Source: Salinibacterium sp. M195 (GTDB lineage Bacteria; Actinomycetota; Actinomycetes; Actinomycetales; Microbacteriaceae). Taken from it: DNA of 64,000 nt. The notes beneath the pieces are model-generated. The model had not been told where the DNA came from, did no database searches, and saw nothing but the letters and a program-made list of their open reading frames with translations. Positions 15,483 to 23,303 of the stretch are shown piece by piece. The translations under genes and the position numbers were made by a program. The stretch's first letter is position 1. Each line of letters begins with the position of its first letter. The stretch lies in the NCBI RefSeq assembly GCF_019443965.1, contig NZ_CP040814.1, forward strand, positions 2,914,001-2,978,000, in the 5' to 3' direction.

Positions 15483-16231
15483 CGCGAACGGCGAAGATAT
15501 CGCGATCGTCTCGAAAGCGACTGGCGTGATGCTCGGCGATCTCGGCGGGTCCCGGCTCGCGTTTGCAGATTCTCGCGCTCGGTCGGGGCACCCTCTGTGG
15601 AGTCTCCGTGCTTCACATCCGCCTTGCGTTCCCGGCGTTTGCGGGAACCGAGACCCTCCACAAGCCCAGCGCTCAGCAGCGTGATCAACAGCATCCCCAG
15701 CGTGGCCCCACCGGCCACGAGCAATCTCGATTTTTGGACAAGGGTGCTGCGGCTGTCGACCGTGATCGATTCAATGCCGATGCGATTTCGTGCGGTGATC
15801 CCGCTCACATTCTGCAGGTTGCCGAGCACCTCTGTGGTTCGGTCCATGGTCGCCGCCAAGATCTTGCCAGCATCCGCATCACTCTTGGCTGTAACGGTGG
15901 TGAGAATTTGCGGGCCAGATGTCACCGGGTCTCGAGTGATGACGATCTCGGCGCCCGGATAATCCCGGACGAGGGCTTCTAACTCACGCTCAGAAGACAT
16001 CGCGGTGACGACCACGTCGGACGCCTGCGAAAGCCCGCCAAGGTACAGATAGGGATTCCCCGCCTCAGGAATGCTCGCCACGCCAGGCAAGAGAAGCTGA
16101 GTCCCCACACGCTCATAGTCGGGCTCGATGACCTGCCACGCCCCAATAGCTACCGCTATCGACAGAATCAGCCCAGGTACGACGACGTACCACCGTCGCC
16201 AGAGAGCCCGCAGGGTGTCAGCAAGATTCAT
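15479..16231 (-). CDS. Wzz-like polysaccharide chain-length/export protein
   Basis: A transmembrane helix near residues 15-33 (WYVVVPGLILSIAVAIGAW) is followed by an extracytoplasmic domain of about 130 residues and a second helix near 175-192 (LLVAGGATLGMLLITLL). This is the two-helix layout of Wzz/capsular chain-length proteins, without a kinase domain. The C-terminal ~55 residues are strongly basic and Arg/Ser-rich (RRDRRASRQSLSRRSR), which is unusual and may reflect drift or lipid/nucleic acid contact. It overlaps genes on both sides by ATGA. Confidence 0.65.
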   Translation of the reverse strand: MNLADTLRALWRRWYVVVPGLILSIAVAIGAWQVIEPDYERVGTQLLLPGVASIPEAGNPYLYLGGLSQASDVVVTAMSSERELEALVRDYPGAEIVITRDPVTSGPQILTTVTAKSDADAGKILAATMDRTTEVLGNLQNVSGITARNRIGIESITVDSRSTLVQKSRLLVAGGATLGMLLITLLSAGLVEGLGSRKRRERKADVKHGDSTEGAPTERENLQTRAGTRRDRRASRQSLSRRSRYLRRSR

Positions 16232-16923
16232 TGTTCCGACCCTTCATTCGCGGCTCGATGCAGCCCACGCCGCCCCGTGCGCACGTTCCGTCTAAAAATG
16301 GCCCTATCCAGAACAACCGCTGCCCAACCGCTCACGATGAGGGCCGCAAAGAGCAGCGCGGAGTACGCGGCAATCACCGCAGAACGCGAAGGAGAGACAG
16401 AGAAAATCTGCTTCGTCAGCAGCACGGGAGAAACCTTTATTCGGGAATCAGGGGCAGTAACGGCTGATTGTAGTTCGGCGGAAACCTGGTCGATTTTCGT
16501 CAACACGTCACTCTGCTCGCGAGCCACCCACTGCTCGGATGGCCCCACTATCTGAAGTACGAGCTCGGCCCGCTGATAGCTTGTCGACCACTGGTTTCCC
16601 GCATTCGGCAGAGAAACGAGCACACCCTCCCGAAGACCGGCTCCATAAATAGGGGCGTCATCCGTGGAGTATCGCGTCGGCGCTGTTCCATCGCTCACCC
16701 CGCGGGCAACGACTCCCGCGAAGGCAATAACGCTCAGATCGTCGAGACCGCTGTTGAGCGAGAGACTCGACTTATCTGGCAGGAGAAAGGACACAACCGT
16801 CCTTGAGGTGTAGAGGCCCCCGTTATCGTTCAGGAGATAGCCACCGACGACGGCGAGGATGAGACCGGCGGCAAGAACGTACCACCGGCGCAGCATGGCG
16901 AACCCTACCTCGCGTATGGTCAT
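16228..16923 (-). CDS. Second Wzz-like two-helix membrane protein
   Basis: It has the same layout as its neighbour: MLRRWYVLAAGLILAVVGGY near the N-terminus, an outside domain of about 140 residues containing a TSRTVVSFLLPD strand, and a second helix near 185-205. It lacks a tyrosine-kinase domain. Two related but distinct copies in tandem suggest a heteromeric chain-length or export assembly for the polymerase encoded next. The ATG at 16923 is preceded by GGGAG at a 7-base gap, but this ribosome-binding site lies within one arm of a long inverted repeat. Confidence 0.65.
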   Translation of the reverse strand: MTIREVGFAMLRRWYVLAAGLILAVVGGYLLNDNGGLYTSRTVVSFLLPDKSSLSLNSGLDDLSVIAFAGVVARGVSDGTAPTRYSTDDAPIYGAGLREGVLVSLPNAGNQWSTSYQRAELVLQIVGPSEQWVAREQSDVLTKIDQVSAELQSAVTAPDSRIKVSPVLLTKQIFSVSPSRSAVIAAYSALLFAALIVSGWAAVVLDRAIFRRNVRTGRRGLHRAANEGSEQ

Positions 16924-16926
16924 AGA

Positions 16927-16985
16927 ATCGCTCCCACCCAGCCAGAGTAGCGCGTTAGCGCCTGCTCAGGCAGGGTGGGAGCGAT
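16927..16985. terminator. Long inverted repeat between the beta-helix gene and the Wzz-like operon
   Basis: ATCGCTCCCACCC (16927-16939) is perfectly repeated in inverted form at 16973-16985, giving a 13-bp stem around a 33-base loop. On the minus strand it follows the stop of the beta-helix gene and just precedes the start of the Wzz-like gene, covering that gene's GGGAG site. It may be a terminator, a translation-blocking hairpin, or both. There is no long T-run in the minus-strand sense. Confidence 0.6.
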
Positions 16986-17011
16986 CGTTATTTTGTGAGG
17001 TGGTGGGTGGG

Positions 17012-18673
17012 CTAGTTACCTTCGCCCGTACATCCGATCTTCTTCCCGGTGCTGACCGGCTGGCCAGCGGCGTCAAGCTTGACAACCTGAGCGTCGAACG
17101 CGGAGGTTACGGAGCAATTGACGTCGACCGGGCCATAGACCCAGCTGCCCTCAATGACATTCAGATTCTTAACCGGCCCCGGCATTCCACTTCGGAAGGG
17201 GTAGCCGCTCGATCCGCCAACGAGCAGACCATCGATATCCACCGCAGTGTTGCCCTGGTTCTTGGGGTAGAAGAACGGTGAGGTTCCGTAGCAGTCGTTG
17301 ACGACATCCATGATGATTGTGGTGTTACGCACGGTGAGCTTGTCGCCGCCATAACCCTGGATACCGTCTCCGTGCCAGCCGTCAGTGCAGACGTCTGGCG
17401 ACTTCACTCGGATGAACGAATCAGCAACCGTCACTGGTCCACAACCGATGTCTGATCCACCAACACGCAGCCCCTCAGGCACACCGTCAATGACGATGTT
17501 GCGCGCGGTGTAGCCACCAAACTGGATGACCGGGCTGTCATTGTCCCGAGTCGTACCGTTGGCGGTGAACTCCGAGTCTTCAATGAGCACGTTGGGGAAA
17601 CAGGCCGGGCCGGCGCCATTGACGAGACTCGACCCCACGAACTGCACCCGGCGAACTGTCACGTTGGCAGCCTCGATGATGATCGTGCCGTTGGTGATGC
17701 GGAGATCCTCGACGACGGCTCCCGCCGTACGGACGTAGTAGTTTCCGTTGACCTGCTTGGTGGGCTGCCATCCGCTAGGAAGTCCAGCGCTGGTGCGAGT
17801 CGGGAATCCTGCTGTCGACGACGACGGTGGATCTGTCGGCGTCGGCGCTGGTGTTGTGGGTTCAGTCGGCGCTGGCACTGGTGTTGTGGGTTCAGTCGGC
17901 GCTGGCACTGGCGTCGTTGGCTCAGTTGGCGTCGGTGGTTCCGTGGGCGCTGGTGTTGGCGTCGTTGGTTCGGTGGGTGTGGGTGTCGTGCCCTCCCCTG
18001 CGCCACTGCCCTCAGCTGGCACGAAAGTCAGGTCAGCCCAGTACTGGCTCGAACGCCATTGCGAACGGGGGTGAGATCCCGACTGGGAATACGAGTAGAC
18101 ACCTGAATTGCTTCTGGAGACGTCAAGATGTTCCGACGAGGACTTGCCAGAGAAATTTTCGGTGGCTGCATAATAACCTCCGGCCGGAACGCGGTAGGAA
18201 ACCACATATGAGGTGCCGGAAGTCAATGAAACCGGCTTCGACAGAGTGGCGGTTTGCCATCCGGAATCGCTCTCGTCGGTGAAGGTGACAGTAGCCATCT
18301 GGGTGCCATCGGCGTCCCAGATCGAACCGGTGTGTTTGCCGGTTACCCCTTTTACCTTGTAGAACCGGATAGCGGTCGCCTGACCGTCGACGGCGGGAAT
18401 GAACGTGGTGCCGAGTTCGGCACCAAGAGGATCTGTATCGAGGGCGGCGCCTGTCGGCTTCGAATCACCCCAGATATTCGTAGAAGTTGCGGCTGACGCG
18501 TGGTCAGCAGTGCGAGCTACGGCTTGTCCGCTTAGCGAAACAGCCCCTGCGATGAGAAGGGCTGCCGTAACGAAGAACGCGATGATGGTGCGTGGCCTAG
18601 CAAACCTCATGACTGTAGTGCGTGGTCTAGTAAAGATCATGGGCACTGATAGTGGCACATTTTGCCCTTGCAT
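17012..18673 (-). CDS. Secreted protein: DUF4082 module, Pro/Thr linker, right-handed beta-helix
   Basis: A signal peptide (hydrophobic AFFVTAALLIAGAVSL ending near QAVA) leads to a DUF4082-like module (~65-220) with RFYKVKG, GKHTGSIWD and SGWQTATL. A Pro/Thr/Glu linker follows (~228-285), then a domain rich in short parallel strands (LRITNGTIIIEAANVTVRRV, then PVIQFGGYTARNIVID) typical of pectate-lyase-like beta-helices. Such domains bind or cleave polysaccharides, so this may modify or anchor the EPS. The start is uncertain: M1 (18673), M12 (18640) and M22 (18610) are all possible, none with a clear ribosome-binding site, and the extra N-terminus looks like a small duplication (FTRPRTTVM/FARPRTII). 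The same DUF4082 module occurs five times in the giant protein at 35198-40852. Confidence 0.8.
   Translation of the reverse strand: MQGQNVPLSVPMIFTRPRTTVMRFARPRTIIAFFVTAALLIAGAVSLSGQAVARTADHASAATSTNIWGDSKPTGAALDTDPLGAELGTTFIPAVDGQATAIRFYKVKGVTGKHTGSIWDADGTQMATVTFTDESDSGWQTATLSKPVSLTSGTSYVVSYRVPAGGYYAATENFSGKSSSEHLDVSRSNSGVYSYSQSGSHPRSQWRSSQYWADLTFVPAEGSGAGEGTTPTPTEPTTPTPAPTEPPTPTEPTTPVPAPTEPTTPVPAPTEPTTPAPTPTDPPSSSTAGFPTRTSAGLPSGWQPTKQVNGNYYVRTAGAVVEDLRITNGTIIIEAANVTVRRVQFVGSSLVNGAGPACFPNVLIEDSEFTANGTTRDNDSPVIQFGGYTARNIVIDGVPEGLRVGGSDIGCGPVTVADSFIRVKSPDVCTDGWHGDGIQGYGGDKLTVRNTTIIMDVVNDCYGTSPFFYPKNQGNTAVDIDGLLVGGSSGYPFRSGMPGPVKNLNVIEGSWVYGPVDVNCSVTSAFDAQVVKLDAAGQPVSTGKKIGCTGEGN
17826..17990 (-). 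repeat. In-frame DNA repeats encoding a Pro/Thr linker
   Basis: Short degenerate direct repeats encode PAPTEPTTPV-type units inside the beta-helix protein. The best-matched neighbouring copies, around 17842-17909, differ by few bases. This is a spacer between the DUF4082 and beta-helix domains and a likely site of length variation. Confidence 0.75.
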
Positions 18674-18921
18674 TCAAGGTTCACAGGTGATATACAGGTC
18701 GCGCCTACCGGCAATCGTAGACAAACCCGGTAAGGTTCGCGGATTTTGCCTCGAGCACCAACTATCCGTCACTTTTGGCCGTAGCCCAATTTGCCTCGTT
18801 CGGGCCCCCAAAACGCCCTAGACTATTTGCGTAAAGACTGCAGCGCAGTCCGCCACTCGAAGATGAGTGCACCGATTCATCCATTTGCGAAACCCTCAGC
18901 ATCGTGGAGGAGTACCAGGCA
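18674..18921. promoter_or_regulatory. Divergent intergenic region between the beta-helix gene and a glycosyltransferase
   Basis: Genes leave this ~250 bp gap in both directions, so it should hold two promoters. A TATATC element (minus strand, near 18690-18695) about 17 bases before the M1 codon of the beta-helix gene could be a -10. On the plus side GGAGGAG precedes the glycosyltransferase start. No other structure was seen. Confidence 0.3.
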
Positions 18922-20121
18922 ATGAACGCATCAAACAGAATGCGGATGCCGGTCTCCATCGTGTGCGTTTTCAATGACCCCGATGTGCTCGAAAGCTGTT
19001 TGACTCGCTCTGTTGTTGCGGGACTGAGCGATGCTCCTGAGACGGAATTTCTGCCGATAGACAACCGCAATCATGAATTCGCCTCAGCGGGAGCTGCGCT
19101 CAACCACGGAGCCAGACTGGCGCACAACTCCGTAGTCGTATTCGTGCATCAGGATGTCATCCTTCATTCGTTGGCCGAATTAGAGCACGCGGCACACATC
19201 CTGAGCAACGACGCCAACATCGGCGTCATCGGTGCTGTGGGGATCGATAATCGTCGGCGCATAATCGGGCAAATGCGTGACCGCGTGGTTCAGATCGGCG
19301 AATCGGCGCCTGTGCCGCGCGATGTCGACAGCCTCGATGAAGTGCTGTTCATGGTGCAGCGGGATCTGGTGTTGAGTAGCCCCCTCTCCGAAGACCCGCT
19401 GCTCGCCTGGCACGCCTACGGAGTCGAGTACGCAGCTCGACTTCGCCGCTCAGGAATGCGAGCAACCGCGATGGATCTGGCGATCACTCATAACAGCCTG
19501 ACGACCAATCTTGCATACCTCGACCTTGCTCATCGCAAAGTCGGCGACGACTACCCCGAGTTGTTGCCCATTCGCACCACGTGCGGCACTGTGCACAAGA
19601 GCGACGGCCCCGGTGGCCTGAGCCGAGCCCTGCGGCGCGCCCGCGGTGCAGCAATCTGGTGGAGTGAGTCCGTGCAGGCTCGCGCGATCGGCCGAGAGTC
19701 GCACGAACCTGTCGTGCTCGCTGACATACGACTAGTTGTTGACGATGCAGTGAGACTCGGAGAGAAGCGTGCGCTCCGGGTTCTGGATGTCGCATCCAGC
19801 CCCGGCACCTCTGTGAACCAGCTCGCACGATTCGACCGAGACTTCGAGGTTACCTCCGTCACTGTTCCGGAAGCGCGCGATATCGTCACTAGCCGTCCCA
19901 GCGATCAGGCGCTCCTCATTACCGGAATTAGCCGCGCGGATCTCGCACAACTTCGGTTGCCTCGGGGCGTGCCGCGAACCGTTGGCTTCTGGCGCGACAC
20001 GGGAATCTGGGTGCTTGTCGGCATCGAATCAGTCGTGCTCTCCCCGCTGTGGTCGACGTCGCGAAGTCGGCCTTTTGCGGGAGTTTTGCCTCCCCGGGCG
20101 CTCAGCACGAAGGCGGATTGA
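18922..20121 (+). CDS. StrF-type glycosyltransferase-like protein
   Basis: After MNASNRMRMP the chain reads VSIVCVFNDPDVLESCL, the start of the StrF/Glyco_tranf_2_5 family of GT-A-like proteins, with NHGARLAHNSVVVFVHQDV as the second family block and WHAYGVEYAARLR further on. The C-terminal ~150 residues (LADIRLVVDDA and later WRDTGIWVLVG) are an added domain I do not recognise. It likely adds a sugar in the EPS pathway. I start at ATG 18922, behind GGAGGAG; a GTG six codons upstream (18904) overlaps that binding site and is less likely. The next gene starts one base after the stop. Confidence 0.75.
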   Translation: MNASNRMRMPVSIVCVFNDPDVLESCLTRSVVAGLSDAPETEFLPIDNRNHEFASAGAALNHGARLAHNSVVVFVHQDVILHSLAELEHAAHILSNDANIGVIGAVGIDNRRRIIGQMRDRVVQIGESAPVPRDVDSLDEVLFMVQRDLVLSSPLSEDPLLAWHAYGVEYAARLRRSGMRATAMDLAITHNSLTTNLAYLDLAHRKVGDDYPELLPIRTTCGTVHKSDGPGGLSRALRRARGAAIWWSESVQARAIGRESHEPVVLADIRLVVDDAVRLGEKRALRVLDVASSPGTSVNQLARFDRDFEVTSVTVPEARDIVTSRPSDQALLITGISRADLAQLRLPRGVPRTVGFWRDTGIWVLVGIESVVLSPLWSTSRSRPFAGVLPPRALSTKAD

Positions 20122-20122
20122 C

Positions 20123-21514
20123 ATGGGGCGCAGTCGGCCCTTGGCGCCTCTTCGCGCCTCTTTCTTTGGCGCCGTGGTGACGCTAACCGACCTGCTTCCG
20201 CCACGCCTTCGATATGGCTATGTGCACCGGATGACTCGAGCTGTGTTTTCGCGTGCGCTACCCGTCGTGCCTCGCGCGGTCACACGACAACCCGAATCAG
20301 TCGAGGCACGTCGAGCAGAGGCTCCCGACATTTGCTGCGCGATTCTTGCCGATCATCTGGACGTTGGTGGCATCGGCACGGTCGTGGAAATGCTCGCCGC
20401 GAACTTCGAGGCGGAGGGCGTTCGGCCGGTTGTCATTTGCCATGGCGACGGCCTGCGCGCTCAGAAACTTCGTCAGCTTGGCGTGGACGTGCGAGCTGTT
20501 AGTGATGGGGTGTCGGCCCAGTCGGCGTTGGCCAGTTGCGGCGCGGATGTCGCCCAAGTGCACAGTGCGCCAGAGTATCTCGAGAAGGCCGCTATGGCAT
20601 CGAAGCTGCCGTTGATCACGGTGATGCACAACACAGAGATCCACTACACCGCACGCAAATGGGCCGCCTATCGGGCGCTGCTTGATCACTCGATTGCGGG
20701 AGTTGCGGTGAGTGAGACTGTGCGCGAGTACCACGCTCGCCACGTGTCTCCCACGACTGCGCAACGAATGAGTGTCGTTCCGAACGGAACACCAGCGCTC
20801 TCGCCGCCAACGACCCAGGAACGAAATGCCGCCCGCGCCGCCGTGTCGAAAGCAGCGGGAAGCGACCTCAGCACTGCGGTACTTTTCATATGCCTTGCAC
20901 GGTATGACTCGCAAAAGAACGTCGCTGGCACTACAACGACCTTCACCCGAGCAGCGAGTCGTCGGGATGACATTCACTTGATTTTTGCCGGAGACCCTTC
21001 CGACTGGGCAGAATTGCGCCGCGCCCAAGCGCTTCGCGATCTGACGGCTGGCCCGCACCGCATCCACTACCTCGGCAATTCTGATGCTCAGACGCTACTC
21101 ACGGCGGGAGACGTGTTTGTGCTCAACTCGTTCTTCGAGGGATGGCCTGTCGCCGCAACGGAGGCATTGGCGGCAGGGCTGCCGCTCGTGATCAGTGAGG
21201 TGGGTGGCGCGAAGGAGCTCGTGGCGCGTGACCCCGAGTTTTCGGTCATGGTTGCCAACCCCGCCGGAGATGCCGCGGGGATCAGCGATCGGGCCGTGCG
21301 TCTGGCACGCCGTCGAATTCGAAACCAGTCGGGGGCAGATGTTCTAGAGGCTGCACTGCTCAGCATCGCCGCGCGGACCAAGAGCATGCCGCATCCGCGA
21401 TCGTCGTCCGGTGCGGCTGCCGGAATCTCCGCCATGGTGCACGCCCACGCTCAGGTCTTACGCGACGCCGTTCAGACGCAGGCTAGCGAATCCTCTTCAC
21501 CAGGCTTGCCGTGA
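20123..21514 (+). CDS. Family 4-like (GT-B) glycosyltransferase
   Basis: The N-terminal half has DHLDVGGIGTVVEMLAANF, a typical GT4 start, and MHNTEIHYTARKW. The C-terminal half carries FICLARYDSQKN, FEGWPVAATEALAAGLPLV (the E-x7-E donor-site motif) and ISEVGGAKELV. It probably transfers a hexose in EPS assembly. I use ATG 20123, one base after the preceding stop; upstream in-frame starts would overlap that gene with low-complexity sequence. About 60 N-terminal residues before the Rossmann fold are atypical. Its last 32 bases overlap the convergent deacetylase gene. Confidence 0.82.
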   Translation: MGRSRPLAPLRASFFGAVVTLTDLLPPRLRYGYVHRMTRAVFSRALPVVPRAVTRQPESVEARRAEAPDICCAILADHLDVGGIGTVVEMLAANFEAEGVRPVVICHGDGLRAQKLRQLGVDVRAVSDGVSAQSALASCGADVAQVHSAPEYLEKAAMASKLPLITVMHNTEIHYTARKWAAYRALLDHSIAGVAVSETVREYHARHVSPTTAQRMSVVPNGTPALSPPTTQERNAARAAVSKAAGSDLSTAVLFICLARYDSQKNVAGTTTTFTRAASRRDDIHLIFAGDPSDWAELRRAQALRDLTAGPHRIHYLGNSDAQTLLTAGDVFVLNSFFEGWPVAATEALAAGLPLVISEVGGAKELVARDPEFSVMVANPAGDAAGISDRAVRLARRRIRNQSGADVLEAALLSIAARTKSMPHPRSSSGAAAGISAMVHAHAQVLRDAVQTQASESSSPGLP

Positions 21515-22136
21515 AATTGCGCGCCTCAGCGACGGACGCCCGGCTCGTGAGCATCGCACGCACCGAGTCCACCGTGTCAGCGGAAGTGACGCTGTAGCGC
21601 GCCCGCAGCCACGAGTCGGAACGCGTGCGGAATCGATCGCTCGTAAACACTGTGCGATAGCGGGCATCACGCAATTGCGAAAGCAGCCGCCGGTCGTAAC
21701 GACCGAGGGGCAACGCCGCATCGAGAATTTCGCCACCGCTCGCCTCCGATAGTGCCTCGCGGGCGTCGACGAACTCACGACGCGCCTCCTCGGGAGATAG
21801 GCCGCGCCACGGAACGTGTGACCAACCGTGGGTGCCAATATCCTTGCCTGCTGTGCGGAGCTCTCGCAGGTCGGTGGCACTGAGGCTCGCAGGATCGTCA
21901 AGCCTCCCCGCAAGCGCAAAAAAGGTGGCGCTGAGGTTGCGGTCGTGCAGGGCGGGCAGCGCAATGTCGGCGTCAGAGCGATTCCCATCGTCAAAGCTCA
22001 ACGTCACATCAGAGCGATCATGCACCAGATCGAGGATGCCCCGAAAGACGTCGGAGGTGATCCAGTACCGAGCTTCGCCTTCCTCCCGCTCCTGGGCGCA
22101 CACGCCGATTCCGTGGAAGCAAAGATTGGTGATCAT
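21483..22136 (-). CDS. Polysaccharide deacetylase (NodB-like)
   Basis: The 217-residue protein has the NodB motif LSFDDG (TFDDG-type, catalytic Asp and metal Asp) and THGWSHVPW, the H-x3-H metal motif. It is likely cytoplasmic or weakly exported, as no clear signal peptide is seen. By family it removes N- or O-acetyl groups from sugars, and here it may trim an EPS intermediate, exposing an amine for another group. It is the last gene of the 13-gene operon, overlapping the GT2 by ATGA and converging with a glycosyltransferase on the other strand. Confidence 0.83.
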   Translation of the reverse strand: MITNLCFHGIGVCAQEREEGEARYWITSDVFRGILDLVHDRSDVTLSFDDGNRSDADIALPALHDRNLSATFFALAGRLDDPASLSATDLRELRTAGKDIGTHGWSHVPWRGLSPEEARREFVDAREALSEASGGEILDAALPLGRYDRRLLSQLRDARYRTVFTSDRFRTRSDSWLRARYSVTSADTVDSVRAMLTSRASVAEARNFTASLVKRIR

Positions 22137-23002
22137 CCGCTGTCTTCTCCTGTCATGGCCGGCCGCGAGCGCGTGCTCTCATCCCGACCCCACTCGGAAC
22201 TCGAGGCCGGGCGGCGAGCTCGCCGTGCCGCGGTCATGGTGATGACGAGATAGGGAATCGCCGCGATCGCCAAGCGGGGTTCGCGCGCGACGATGCGCAA
22301 CCACGCTCCCTTGTCTGACCGCCGCACGGACACATCGAGATCACCAGAGCGAGCAGCCTCACGCATCTCGCTGTTTCCCCGACGCACCCGAATCAACCGG
22401 CGCATCAAATCATCAAGAGTGAACGGCGACTCGACCGTGACCTCTACCGTCGGCACCGACACCTTTTCCTGAGCCAAAAACAGGGAATCCAGAAAGAGAT
22501 CGTCGGCGACCATCTCCGGAAATGTGTCGAACCGTGCCCGTCCCTCGGCGGAGAGCGTAATCATGCCCCGACCGAAGAGCCCCGCTGTGAAGGCCGGGAG
22601 TCGCTCATTGATCGCGAAGTAGGAGCGCACGGCCCACGGACGCCCAACAGTGTTCACCCGGCGCCGGGGAACCGCAGCGAGAGCTCCCGGCGTTCGGTGA
22701 AGCGCAGCAATGACGTCGGCAACAGCATTCTCGGGCACCACGATGTCGGCATCGAGGTAGATCCGGGGATACCCGTGCACAACCTGCTCCCCCGCATTGA
22801 GCGCAGCAGCCTTGCCCGGCTGAGGGCGGTCAACGACAACGGCCTGTCGTGCGTGCGCAATATCTGCAGTGGCATCGGTGCACGCATTCGCGCTCACGAC
22901 GATCTCGAGCGGAGCTGCGAGCCCGGTCTGCTTCCTCAGCGCATCGAGGCACGCCCCAATCAGGGCCTCCTCGTTATGGGCAGCAATAACGACACTCGTC
23001 AT
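22133..23002 (-). CDS. Family 2 glycosyltransferase
   Basis: MTSVVIAAHNEEALIGACLDAL is the GT-A start, with VVSANACTDATADIA, GKAAALNAGE and the DxD-like IYLDADIVV. FPEMVADDLFLDSL supplies the acidic base region. The C-terminus (RLAIAAIPYLVITMTAA) has a hydrophobic helix that may hold it to the membrane, followed by an Arg-rich end. It lies between the acyl carrier protein and the deacetylase, so it could act on the acceptor that later carries the ACP-borne group. Confidence 0.83.
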   Translation of the reverse strand: MTSVVIAAHNEEALIGACLDALRKQTGLAAPLEIVVSANACTDATADIAHARQAVVVDRPQPGKAAALNAGEQVVHGYPRIYLDADIVVPENAVADVIAALHRTPGALAAVPRRRVNTVGRPWAVRSYFAINERLPAFTAGLFGRGMITLSAEGRARFDTFPEMVADDLFLDSLFLAQEKVSVPTVEVTVESPFTLDDLMRRLIRVRRGNSEMREAARSGDLDVSVRRSDKGAWLRIVAREPRLAIAAIPYLVITMTAARRARRPASSSEWGRDESTRSRPAMTGEDSG

Positions 23003-23029
23003 CCGGCTCCCCCGTTGTGCATAATCGCG

Positions 23030-23287
23030 CTACACCGTCGCTCGTTTGGCGTCGACAAAGTCGGTCAGGGAACCCACCGTCTCGAAAAGCTCGGCACCGA
23101 ACTCGTCGTCGTCGATCGTGATCTCAAAATGCTCCTCCAGCGCGGCAACCACTTGCACGACGCCGAACGAGTCCAATTCGGGCAGAGCCCCAAACAGCGG
23201 GGTATCGCGGTGCAGGTCCGCCGGCTGGTGCGTGAGTTCGAGCGCCTCGATCAGCACGGTACGGATGTCGTCGAGTGTTGTGGTCAT
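23030..23287 (-). CDS. Acyl carrier protein (phosphopantetheine-binding)
   Basis: This 85-residue four-helix protein has Ser40 in LPELDSFGVVQV, the site of 4'-phosphopantetheine, and a typical acidic helix after it (EEHFEITIDDDEF). GGAG sits just before the ATG. It is encoded next to an AMP-forming ligase and a PLP-dependent decarboxylase. The trio matches the logic of butirosin BtrI-BtrJ-BtrK, where an amino acid is loaded on a carrier and decarboxylated there, although BtrJ is an ATP-grasp enzyme rather than an AMP-forming ligase. It is unlikely to be the fatty acid synthase ACP because it lies deep in an EPS operon. Confidence 0.88.
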   Translation of the reverse strand: MTTTLDDIRTVLIEALELTHQPADLHRDTPLFGALPELDSFGVVQVVAALEEHFEITIDDDEFGAELFETVGSLTDFVDAKRATV

Positions 23288-23303
23288 GTTTGCTCCGTTC
23301 GAT

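Noticed and set aside
14787..15962. 391-codon plus-strand open frame
   Set aside because: It is antisense to the polymerase and Wzz-like genes, and its translation is Arg/Ser-rich noise.
23030..23287. Carrier protein as the housekeeping fatty-acid ACP
   Set aside because: It is embedded in an EPS operon beside a dedicated ligase and decarboxylase and far from any fatty acid synthesis gene.
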